A stretch of DNA of 9,716 nucleotides from contig CAYOJL010000082.1 of the NCBI GenBank assembly GCA_964404235.1, positions 1 through 9,716 on the forward strand, read 5' to 3'. The position numbers were made by a program, and so were the translations under genes. This stretch comes from CACEUX01 sp964404235 (lineage in GTDB: Bacteria; Fidelibacterota; Marinisomatia; Marinisomatales; UBA1611). Positions 1-6,158 of this stretch are shown one piece after another. Position 1 is the first letter of the stretch; every line of letters starts with the position of its first letter. Under the pieces are notes generated by a model. It saw only the letters and a list, made by a program, of their open reading frames with translations. It was not told the DNA's origin and ran no database searches.

Positions 1-1
1 C

Positions 2-880
2 AACCTAATTAAGGCCGGCACAGAGATTACCGTGCACGACATTCGGCGCGATAGCGCGGATACGCATCTGTCAGCAGGCGCCAAATGGGCTGATACACCA
101 CGGGAACTGGCGGCTGCTTCGGACGTGATCATGACCTCCCTGCCTGGACCGGCCGAAGTTGAAGCAGTGGCGCTGGACGAGACCAATGGCCTCATTGCCG
201 GTATGGCACCAGGCGCTGTGCTGTTCGATCTTTCAACGAACGCACCAACGACGGTCCGCCACATCCATGAAGTTTTTGCAGGCAGGGACCTGCATTGCCT
301 GGATGCGCCGGTCAGCGGTGGGCCTAAGGGTGCGGCCTCTGGGAAACTCGCTATCTGGGTCGGTGGCGACGAGACCGTATTCGGCACTAGCCGGACCGCC
401 CTGGACATTTTGGGAGATCAGGTCCGCTATATCGGTCCAATCGGCGCAGGCACTGTGGCCAAGCTCGTGCACAACGCTGCCGGTTATGCTATTCAAACCG
501 CCCTGGCAGAAGTATTTTCTGCCGGCGTCAAAGCCGGCGTCGAACCCTTGGCATTGTTCGCCGCAGTTCGCCAAGGCGCTCGAGGTCGGCAACGAACCTT
601 TGACAGCCTGTCAGAACATTACCTGATCAACCAGTATGACCCGCCAGATTTTGCCCTGCGCCTCGCGCACAAGGATGTGACCCTGGCCGCCGAGCTGGGA
701 CGGGAATTCGGCGTACCAATGCGCCTGATCGACCAGACCCTGGCCGACATGACCGAGGCTCTGGATCAAGGCTGGGGTGATCGCGATTCCCGCGTTGCCA
801 TGTGCCTGCAACAGCAAAGAGCGGGCATCGAATTCACGGTAGACCCCAAAGATGTTCAGGCTGTACTGGATGCCGACTAA
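2..880 (+). CDS. NAD(P)-dependent beta-hydroxyacid dehydrogenase (3-hydroxyisobutyrate dehydrogenase family), 5' end missing
   Basis: The frame is open from base 2 and already reads NLIKAGTEITVHD, the beta-alpha-beta segment that follows the GxGxxG nucleotide-binding loop, so the true start lies left of the window. A GTG at 32 is internal. Family landmarks follow in order: DLSTNAPTT, the substrate-binding DAPVSGGPKG (about 302-331), the catalytic-lysine helix GAGTVAKLVHN (Lys codon 461-463), and the C-terminal helical domain with FALRLAHKDVTLA. The family oxidises beta-hydroxyacids (3-hydroxyisobutyrate, tartronate semialdehyde/glycerate and similar) with NAD(P) in the cytoplasm. The exact substrate cannot be assigned. 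The gene ends with TAA and converges on the minus-strand hydrolase operon 80 bases away, so it is a separate transcription unit. About 292 residues are present, and only roughly the first 10-20 should be missing. The call is firm at family level. Confidence 0.9.
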   Translation, partial: NLIKAGTEITVHDIRRDSADTHLSAGAKWADTPRELAAASDVIMTSLPGPAEVEAVALDETNGLIAGMAPGAVLFDLSTNAPTTVRHIHEVFAGRDLHCLDAPVSGGPKGAASGKLAIWVGGDETVFGTSRTALDILGDQVRYIGPIGAGTVAKLVHNAAGYAIQTALAEVFSAGVKAGVEPLALFAAVRQGARGRQRTFDSLSEHYLINQYDPPDFALRLAHKDVTLAAELGREFGVPMRLIDQTLADMTEALDQGWGDRDSRVAMCLQQQRAGIEFTVDPKDVQAVLDAD

Positions 881-960
881 GCCGGCAGAGTCATAACCGA
901 TCGCAACACTTTGGGCCAATCAGCTCTTGTCCCCGCGCCGAATGCCGATCACCGCTCCGC

Positions 961-1959
961 TCATCGGTCCTCAATAATGTCGATGGTCTCGGCGATCTGG
1001 TCGCCGGAGAAAATTGGCATGTAGGCGCGCCGCATCGACGCGATGTAGGCGGGGCCGCTCGGCGACTTTACCTTTTCGACAACCTTGCCGAAGAGGTCGC
1101 GGATACGTCCCAATTCTTGGCCCTTGGCAACGATGTCGCCGGCGGCTACCGACGGCTCGAATAAACCGCCGCCACGACTGTAGACGAGGAGCGCGTTGTC
1201 CATGGTCCGGTATTTCCGCTGGCGTGGCGCCCGCCCGGGCAAGATGCCCAACGCCTTGGCGACACCGCGCATCGCCGACACATATTGATCGATGTATTCT
1301 TCGCGCACTTGGCCACCGCCGCCGCACTCGATGATCAGGGCGGGAATGCTGGCCCGTGTCAGGTTGGTGAACATGGCGCCGTCGAGCCAAGTGTCCGTCG
1401 ACATCCAGATGTCGGGCGTGCCGGCGGCGCGCGCCAACCGGGCGGACTCTTTGGCGGTCGGCGAACCATCGTTCCAGTAGAGGGCGTAGAAGGGAACGAT
1501 CGACCGGTCGCCACCGGAATGCAGATCAAGGACCGCGTCGGCGGTGTTGAGGGCCGCCCGCATGAGAATGTGGGCGGTCTGTCGCGAATGGGGGCCGTTG
1601 GCGGCGCCTGGGAAGACGCGGTTCAGGTTCTCGCCGTCGTGGGGCGTGTTCCGCGAAGAGCTGCGGAAGGCGGTCGGATTGGCTGTCATCACGGCGACGA
1701 TGGTGCCGCTGAGTGCGCTAAGCTTGAGGCCATCGAGGAAGCGCAGCATGGCGACCGGGCCGCCGACCTCGGGGCCGTGTACGCACCCTTGAATCCACAG
1801 CGTCGGTCCGGGCTTACCACCGCTCGCGATGATGACCGGCGAATCAATGGTGCCGTCCGGATAGCTGCCGAGCGCCAACCGGCCCGTCGTCCGCTTGCCG
1901 CGGATGGCGCGCGCCGTGCCAACGCTCAGCGGTTTCTTCTTGGGAGTTTCCTTGATCAT
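961..1959 (-). CDS. Succinylglutamate desuccinylase/aspartoacylase family zinc hydrolase (paralogue D, last gene of operon)
   Basis: This 332-residue protein has the AstE/ASPA fold signatures (M14-like zinc hydrolases that cleave N-acyl amino acids). They are the zinc ligands in GCVHGPEVGG (His61, Glu64), Arg103, the NLNR motif (111-114; Asn and Arg bind substrate in human aspartoacylase), the third zinc ligand in DLHSGG (His147), and the catalytic-base region IIECGGGG (Glu211). The C-terminal 80-90 residues form the glycine-rich beta domain of the family (SRGGGLFEPSVAAGD...). No signal peptide is seen, so it is cytoplasmic. The ATG at 1959 has GAGAGG eight bases upstream. It lies 32 bases after its closest relative (1992-2975), with which it shares GG after the HxxE glutamate and the ECGGGG signature. 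The substrate is unknown. Family function is confident, but specificity for succinylglutamate or N-acetylaspartate is not implied. Confidence 0.9.
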   Translation of the reverse strand: MIKETPKKKPLSVGTARAIRGKRTTGRLALGSYPDGTIDSPVIIASGGKPGPTLWIQGCVHGPEVGGPVAMLRFLDGLKLSALSGTIVAVMTANPTAFRSSSRNTPHDGENLNRVFPGAANGPHSRQTAHILMRAALNTADAVLDLHSGGDRSIVPFYALYWNDGSPTAKESARLARAAGTPDIWMSTDTWLDGAMFTNLTRASIPALIIECGGGGQVREEYIDQYVSAMRGVAKALGILPGRAPRQRKYRTMDNALLVYSRGGGLFEPSVAAGDIVAKGQELGRIRDLFGKVVEKVKSPSGPAYIASMRRAYMPIFSGDQIAETIDIIEDR

Positions 1960-1991
1960 GATCGATTCCTCTCTCTTTCTATTTCATTGTG

Positions 1992-2975
1992 TCAGCCGCC
2001 GACGACCTCGATGCACTCGGCGACCATGGCCCCGGAATACACGGGCAGATAAGGGCGAACGATGGCCGCGATGTAGGCCGGGCCGTTGGGCGATGTAATC
2101 TCCTCGAGGATACGACCATGGGGGTCCATGACGCGGGCGATGACCTCGCCCTTGGCGACCACGGCGCCAGCCTCGACGACCGGTAGAAAGTAGCCGCCGC
2201 GGCGGTTGAAGACCAGCAACGCCTCGCCCATCATCCGGTAGGCCTTCTGGCGTGGCGCCCGCCCCGGCAGGATGCCCATCGCCTTGGCGACACCGGCAAT
2301 TGCCCTTTCGAAGTTGTCTATATGGGCGACCGGTACCTGGCCGCCACCGCCGCATTCTATGATCAGGGCCGGCTTGCCGCGTTGGGTGTAGTTGGTCATC
2401 ATGGTGCCAGTCAACCAGTCGTCGCTGGACGTCCACAAATCAGGTGTCCCGGCGGCCCGCGCCAGGCGCGCCGCCTGCGTCGAGGCCGGCGAGCCATCAT
2501 CCCAATAGAGAGCGTAGAAGGGAACCACCGCCTCGTCACCGCCCGAATGCAGGTCCATCATCGCATCCGAAACCTTCAACGCCGTCTGCATCAAGACATG
2601 GGCAGCCTGCCGCGAATGGGAGCCCGACCGGTCGCCGGGGAAGAGGCGGTTGAGATTCTCCCCGTCGTAGGGCGTGTTGCGGCCGAAACCGCGAAAGGCG
2701 GTCGGGTTGGCGGCCATAATGCCGACAATGGTGCCGCTCATTTTCGCCGGGTCGATCTTCTTGAACAGCTGCAAAAGCGCGATGGCGCCACCAACCTCGG
2801 CGCCGTGGATCGCTGCCTGCACCCACAGGGTTGGTCCCGGTTTGCGGCCGCACAAGATATTGACCGGGGTCGTGATCGCAGAGTCGGGATAGTACCCGAG
2901 AATCAATTCGCCGGCCGTCTGGCGACCCTGCCGCGCCACGGCGGTGCCGATGGTCAATGCCTTTTTCCGTGCCAT
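1992..2975 (-). CDS. Succinylglutamate desuccinylase/aspartoacylase family zinc hydrolase (paralogue C)
   Basis: This 327-residue cytoplasmic protein has the zinc ligands in AAIHGAEVGG (His57, Glu60), Arg99, NLNR (107-110), DLHSGGD (His143) and IIECGGGG (Glu207), followed by the C-terminal beta domain (RRGGYFLPVVEAGAVVAKGE). All the expected catalytic residues are present, so it should be an active amide-bond hydrolase. It is clearly a sister of 961-1959: shared stretches include PFYALYW, ARLARAAGTPD and GILPGRAPRQ. It is more distant from the two hydrolases upstream. The start is ATG at 2975 with GGGAG seven bases upstream, and a GC-rich stem-loop (2993-3008) sits just before that site. The 60-base gap from the preceding small gene is the longest inside the operon. 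Substrate not deducible; an N-acylated amino acid or similar amide is the family expectation. Confidence 0.9.
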   Translation of the reverse strand: MARKKALTIGTAVARQGRQTAGELILGYYPDSAITTPVNILCGRKPGPTLWVQAAIHGAEVGGAIALLQLFKKIDPAKMSGTIVGIMAANPTAFRGFGRNTPYDGENLNRLFPGDRSGSHSRQAAHVLMQTALKVSDAMMDLHSGGDEAVVPFYALYWDDGSPASTQAARLARAAGTPDLWTSSDDWLTGTMMTNYTQRGKPALIIECGGGGQVPVAHIDNFERAIAGVAKAMGILPGRAPRQKAYRMMGEALLVFNRRGGYFLPVVEAGAVVAKGEVIARVMDPHGRILEEITSPNGPAYIAAIVRPYLPVYSGAMVAECIEVVGG

Positions 2976-2992
2976 GTGCTGTCTCCCGTAAT

Positions 2993-3008
2993 CCGCCCAT
3001 CCGGGCGG
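2993..3008 (-). promoter_or_regulatory. Perfect GC stem-loop just upstream of a hydrolase ribosome binding site
   Basis: CCGCCC and GGGCGG pair perfectly around a four-base loop. On the minus-strand message the loop reads GGAU. The structure ends about five bases before the GGGAG ribosome binding site of the hydrolase starting at 2975, in the longest internal gap of the operon. No U-run follows, so it is not a classical terminator. It may be a message-stabilising or translation-tuning hairpin. The structure is seen directly; the role is inference. Confidence 0.35.
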
Positions 3009-3035
3009 GACTGATTCGAGGATACCGCGCGCCGG

Positions 3036-3251
3036 TCAGCCCAACGGCTTCAGGGCCTGCATTTCGCGGAAATCGCGCAGGATCAGGCCCAGAGTCTCAA
3101 GATAGGCCTCGACGATATGCGCCCCCTTCCCGCCGGCCTTCGGACCGGCGTAGTGGATAACGCCGTCCTGGACGTGGACAAGGCTATCGTCGACCGGATC
3201 GGCGCCGGTGCCGTCAATCAGGCGGCCGCCGTCGATCGCGGTCTCGGCCAT
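3036..3251 (-). CDS. Small amidohydrolase-like remnant (N-terminal strand region only)
   Basis: This frame of 71 codons has a strong AAGGGAGG site six bases before its ATG (3251), and one base separates it from the stop of the preceding hydrolase, so it is probably translated by coupling. Residues 1-37 (TAIDGGRLIDGTGADPV, DSLVHVQDGVIHYAGP) match the N-terminal beta region of imidazolonepropionase-like metal-dependent amidohydrolases, which normally run to 400 residues or more. After the YAGP segment the homology stops. The tail (HIVEAYLETLGLILRDF) is unfamiliar, and the metal-binding HxH motif and everything beyond it are missing. An inverted repeat at 3131-3150 coincides with the changeover. 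The simplest reading is an internal deletion that left a short frame with no catalytic capacity. A novel small protein cannot be excluded. Confidence 0.6.
   Translation of the reverse strand: MAETAIDGGRLIDGTGADPVDDSLVHVQDGVIHYAGPKAGGKGAHIVEAYLETLGLILRDFREMQALKPLG
3131..3150. repeat. Inverted repeat at the break in the amidohydrolase-like remnant
   Basis: CGCCGG and CCGGCG flank an eight-base spacer inside the 71-codon frame, over the codons for AGPKAGG. The amidohydrolase-like sequence ends here and the unrecognised tail begins. Such repeats can mark deletion endpoints, but in GC-rich coding DNA a six-base stem also arises by chance. Confidence 0.3.
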
Positions 3252-3252
3252 C

Positions 3253-4233
3253 TTAGACCTCCCTTGGGTCGAGCCCGATGTGGATCAGGGTTTCGCCGTT
3301 CGCCATCAGCGGCCCCGGGTGCATAGCCAGCACGATGCCGGCGTGGGGGCTCACCGCCTCGCCGTCGAGATCGCCATAGAGGTCATAATACTGACCCAGC
3401 ACAGTCCCTTCCTCGATACGATCGCCGCACCGGACTGCCCGCTGAAAGAGTCCGCCGCGAGTCGACGTCACCCAGGCGAAGTTCGAGAAATAGGTCAACG
3501 GTCCATAGTCCGTCACCGTGCCCGACAGCATTTCTAGGTGGCGCAACACGTTGGCCAGGCGCTCGGCCCCGTCGGCGACCGCTTCTGGGGTGAACGCCGC
3601 TCCCTTGCCGCCGGTCTCGACGATATAGCTCGGAATGCCGTCCTTGGCCGCCGTCATCAGAGCCGAGCCGCCGAGGATATCGGTCGGCGCCGGTAGGGTG
3701 CTGTTGTAGCCGAAGGCACGGGCGACTCCTTCGGCTTTCTTGCCGACCTCACCTTCAGCGTTGGCGAACAACGCCCAACGGACGTCGGTGCTCGACGCGG
3801 TGTGGAAGTCGATCAAGAAGTCGGCGTGCTGTTTCAGCTCGGAATAGATCGCATTGGCCATCTGTTCGGTCAGGGAACCGTCAGCCTTTCCCGGGAAACA
3901 GCGGTTGAGATCGCCGCCGCCATACCCCTCGAAGGGGCTCATGCGCTGGTTCTTGCGAAACGCCGTCAGGTTGAGTGCCGGCAGCGCCACGACCGTGCCG
4001 GAAAGGGCATCGGTGTTGAGATCGCGAAACAGTTGGTGGATGATATAAGTGCCGCAGTACTCGTTGCCGTGCACACAGCCGTGCAGCCAAAGCGTCGGCC
4101 CGTCCTTGGCTCCACGGCCGATGAGGACCGGAATCTCAACGGGACGGCCGTCCGGTAGGTCGCCGACCTTAAGTCGGCCCTTGGCGATGCCGGCGGCGGT
4201 CGATACGGCGCTACCGATTTTGATCTCTTTCAT
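3253..4233 (-). CDS. Succinylglutamate desuccinylase/aspartoacylase family zinc hydrolase (paralogue B)
   Basis: This 326-residue cytoplasmic protein has HGCVHGNEYCG (zinc ligands His55, Glu58), Arg97, DLNR (108-111), DFHTA (His144) and IVETGG (Glu206), then the C-terminal beta domain (TRGGLFQRAVRCGD) ending in HIGLDPREV. It aligns without gaps to the hydrolase at 4277-5257. Residues 149-206 are identical between the two and are encoded by 173 identical bases, while the flanks differ at many amino acids and synonymous sites. The ATG at 4233 has GGGAG and AAGGA upstream in a 43-base gap. Its last codons contain the ribosome binding site of the next small gene. The predicted reaction is hydrolysis of an amide-linked acyl group, probably on a substrate delivered by the adjacent importer. 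The identity of the substrate is unknown. Confidence 0.9.
   Translation of the reverse strand: MKEIKIGSAVSTAAGIAKGRLKVGDLPDGRPVEIPVLIGRGAKDGPTLWLHGCVHGNEYCGTYIIHQLFRDLNTDALSGTVVALPALNLTAFRKNQRMSPFEGYGGGDLNRCFPGKADGSLTEQMANAIYSELKQHADFLIDFHTASSTDVRWALFANAEGEVGKKAEGVARAFGYNSTLPAPTDILGGSALMTAAKDGIPSYIVETGGKGAAFTPEAVADGAERLANVLRHLEMLSGTVTDYGPLTYFSNFAWVTSTRGGLFQRAVRCGDRIEEGTVLGQYYDLYGDLDGEAVSPHAGIVLAMHPGPLMANGETLIHIGLDPREV
3258..3265 (-). promoter_or_regulatory. Strong ribosome binding site for the 71-codon remnant
   Basis: AAGGGAGG lies six bases before the ATG at 3251, inside the last codons of the preceding hydrolase (DPREV). The paralogue at 4277-5257 ends with the similar peptide DPRQV but codes it without a purine-rich site. 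The site therefore looks like a specific adaptation for re-initiating on the small frame. Confidence 0.6.
3616..3788. repeat. 173-bp exact direct repeat, copy 1 (probable gene-conversion tract)
   Basis: Compared base by base, 3616-3788 is identical to 4640-4812 (constant offset 1024). The first mismatches are 3615/4639 (T/C) and 3789/4813 (T/C). The block encodes residues 149-206 of the hydrolase at 3253-4233, between the zinc-ligand His144 region and the catalytic Glu206. Confidence 0.95.
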
Positions 4234-4276
4234 GTTCCTTTATCTCCCATCTCGGTTTGTCGTTTGTCAGTGGCGC

Positions 4277-5257
4277 TCAGACTTGGCGCGGATCAAGGCC
4301 GATGTGGACGAGGACTTCGCCGCTGGCCATCAAGGGACCTGCATTGACCGCCAGCACGACCCCCGGCTCGGGACTAAGGACATCCTCCACCGGGTCGCCG
4401 AAGACGTCGAAAAGCTGTCCGACGACACTTCCCTTTTCGAGACTGTCACCGCACTTGACGGTTGCCTGGAAGAGGCCGCCGCGCACCGCGTTGACCCAGG
4501 CGAAGTTCGAGAAATAGGTCAGTGGCCCATAATCGGTGACCGAGCCGGCCAGCATCTTCAGGTGACGTAGGACGTTGCGCAGGCGTTCGGCACCATCGGT
4601 AACCGTGTCGGTGTCGAAGGCTTGTCCGATGCCGCCGGCCTCGACGATATAGCTCGGAATGCCGTCCTTGGCCGCCGTCATCAGAGCCGAGCCGCCGAGG
4701 ATATCGGTCGGCGCCGGTAGGGTGCTGTTGTAGCCGAAGGCACGGGCGACTCCTTCGGCTTTCTTGCCGACCTCACCTTCAGCGTTGGCGAACAACGCCC
4801 AACGGACGTCGGCGGTGAGGGCGGTGTGGAAGTCGATGAGGTAATCGGCATGCTCCTTCAAGTGCGTATAGATGGCGTGCGCCATTTGTTCGCTAAACGA
4901 GCCGCCGGCCTTGCCCGGGAAACAGCGGTTGAGATCGCCGTGGCTCATGGTCTCGTAAGGGCTCATGCGCTGATGTTTCAAGGAAGCGGTGATATTGAGG
5001 ATCGGCAGCGCGATGACCGTGCCGGTCAGGGCCTCGTGATTGATCGAGCGCAGGAGCTCGTGAATGATGAACGTGCCGCAGTACTCGTCGCCGTGGACGC
5101 AGCCTTGGAGCCACAAGGTCGGTCCGCCGTCGGCGCCGCGCAGGATGGAGACCGGGATGGTGATGGCTTCGCCGTCCGGCATGTCGGCGAGACGGAGCTC
5201 GCCTTTCGCCAGGCCAACGGCGTTTGAGACCGCTGTGCCGATACGGATTTCTTTCAT
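4277..5257 (-). CDS. Succinylglutamate desuccinylase/aspartoacylase family zinc hydrolase (paralogue A, first of four)
   Basis: This 326-residue cytoplasmic protein has GCVHGDEYCG (zinc ligands His55, Glu58), Arg97, DLNR (108-111), DFHTA (His144) and IVEAGG (Glu206), plus the C-terminal glycine-rich beta domain (VRGGLFQATVKCGD). The frame stays open to a TTG at 5266. The ATG at 5257 is the better start because AGGA then lies ten bases upstream instead of touching the TTG, and because the protein then begins MKEIRIG, colinear with MKEIKIG of paralogue B at the same length. It follows the second permease gene by 39 bases, making it the first enzyme after the transporter. A central 173-bp block is identical to paralogue B. 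It should hydrolyse an amide bond in an acylated small molecule; the specific substrate is unknown. Confidence 0.9.
   Translation of the reverse strand: MKEIRIGTAVSNAVGLAKGELRLADMPDGEAITIPVSILRGADGGPTLWLQGCVHGDEYCGTFIIHELLRSINHEALTGTVIALPILNITASLKHQRMSPYETMSHGDLNRCFPGKAGGSFSEQMAHAIYTHLKEHADYLIDFHTALTADVRWALFANAEGEVGKKAEGVARAFGYNSTLPAPTDILGGSALMTAAKDGIPSYIVEAGGIGQAFDTDTVTDGAERLRNVLRHLKMLAGSVTDYGPLTYFSNFAWVNAVRGGLFQATVKCGDSLEKGSVVGQLFDVFGDPVEDVLSPEPGVVLAVNAGPLMASGEVLVHIGLDPRQV
4640..4812. repeat. 173-bp exact direct repeat, copy 2
   Basis: This is the partner of 3616-3788, lying inside the hydrolase gene 4277-5257 and encoding the same 58-residue region. Sequence on both sides of the block diverges clearly, including at third codon positions. 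Confidence 0.95.
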
Positions 5258-5267
5258 CTTATTCAAT

Positions 5268-5271
5268 TCCT
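5268..5271 (-). promoter_or_regulatory. Ribosome binding site that decides the start of hydrolase A
   Basis: AGGA (within TTAGGAATTG) lies ten bases upstream of the ATG at 5257. It is too close to the alternative TTG at 5266 to serve that codon. Confidence 0.5.
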
Positions 5272-5296
5272 AACAGATCATATCGACGACATGTTC

Positions 5297-6142
5297 TCAC
5301 ACCCGCATCATCTTGCGCAAACCGACGAGGCGTTCGACGATCAGACCGAGGGCGACGATGAGCAGAATCTGAACGGTCGTGATGGCGGCGACGACGGGCG
5401 TGCTTTCCCACTGCATGTACGAGAAGATCTCGATCGGTAGGGTCGTGCGTCCCGGCCCTGACAGGAATAGGGAGATGTAGACGTCGCCGAACGAGACAAT
5501 AAAGGCAAAGATAAGGGCCGAGAGAAGACCCGGCGCGGTGAGCGGTATGACAACCTCGATCATCGTCCTGAAGCGCGAGGCGCCGAGAGTCATGGCGGCC
5601 AGCTCCAACTGTTCGTCAACGCCCTCGAGGCTGGCAATGATGCCGGCAATGGTGAACGGCAGGCAGATCATGATGTGGCCGAAGATGAGGCCGCCGAGTT
5701 CCGGGAACGGGACCACCGTCAAGGCCAGCAACAACGAGATACTGATTAGGATATTCGGAACCATGATCGGCAAGAGGGCCAGGGATTGTCCGGTCTCGCG
5801 GCGTTTCCCGAGGAGGCGGACGATCCCGTAGGCTGACATAAAGCCGACGACGGTGGCGCCAACGGCAGCAATGACGCCCAGCCACAGGCTGAACTTGAAG
5901 GCATCGACGAAGCTTCGATTGTCAAGGAACTCGCCATACCAACGCAGCGAGAAGCCGGTCGGTGGGAAGGTGTTCGAGGTCGTCGGGTTGAACGACGTGA
6001 AAACGATGATCAGGATCGGCGCGAGGAGGAAGACGTAAATCATGGTAACCGTCGTTCCCATGACGTAGCGTCCAAGACGCCCACTGGCCGCGCGCCGGCC
6101 GGAAATTCCTCCTTTGGGTCCTTCCATTGGCGCCGTTGGCAT
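5297..6142 (-). CDS. ABC transporter permease, PotC-like inner-membrane subunit
   Basis: This protein of about 281 residues has six hydrophobic segments: YVFLLAPILIIVFTSF near the N terminus, WLGVIAAVGATVVGFMSAY, LPIMVPNILISISLLLAL, GLIFGHIMICLPFTIAGII, SALIFAFIVSFGDVYISLF, and a final one ending in GLIVERLVG. The cytoplasmic EAA loop that docks to the ATPase is EQLELAAMTLGA (about 177-188), followed by IPLTAPGL. The FTSFNP after the first segment is typical of PotC-type permeases. The frame extends back to 6247, but that would overlap the previous permease by 89 bases and add a serine-rich, non-family N terminus. ATG 6142 gives a 16-base gap and the family length; ATG 6127 is also possible, and neither has a strong ribosome binding site. 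It pairs with the permease at 6159-7007 in the importer. Confidence 0.88.
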   Translation of the reverse strand: MPTAPMEGPKGGISGRRAASGRLGRYVMGTTVTMIYVFLLAPILIIVFTSFNPTTSNTFPPTGFSLRWYGEFLDNRSFVDAFKFSLWLGVIAAVGATVVGFMSAYGIVRLLGKRRETGQSLALLPIMVPNILISISLLLALTVVPFPELGGLIFGHIMICLPFTIAGIIASLEGVDEQLELAAMTLGASRFRTMIEVVIPLTAPGLLSALIFAFIVSFGDVYISLFLSGPGRTTLPIEIFSYMQWESTPVVAAITTVQILLIVALGLIVERLVGLRKMMRV

Positions 6143-6158
6143 TGCTAATGCGGTGGGT

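Noticed and set aside
881..960. Possible bidirectional terminator between the convergent dehydrogenase and hydrolase genes
   Set aside because: Only a five-base CCGAT/ATCGG pairing with a 13-base loop, overlapping the stop region and without a T-run. Not convincing.
1285..3014. Long plus-strand open frames (1285-2052 and 2322-3014) opposite the hydrolase genes
   Set aside because: They are antisense shadows of hydrolases C and D caused by high GC. Their proteins are arginine/glycine-rich without recognisable motifs, and the minus-strand frames carry all the catalytic signatures.
4049..4570. Plus-strand frame spanning the gap between hydrolases A and B
   Set aside because: No family motifs and no ribosome binding site noted. 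It overlaps two strongly supported minus-strand genes.
3616..4812. The 173-bp repeat as an insertion sequence or recombination site
   Set aside because: Both copies lie in frame inside homologous genes at the same position, with no terminal inverted repeats, target duplications or transposase.
961..5257. Assignment of the hydrolases as the ectoine-degradation deacetylase DoeB or as AstE of arginine catabolism
   Set aside because: None of the partner genes of either pathway is nearby, and four paralogues behind an importer do not fit them. Only the family can be claimed.
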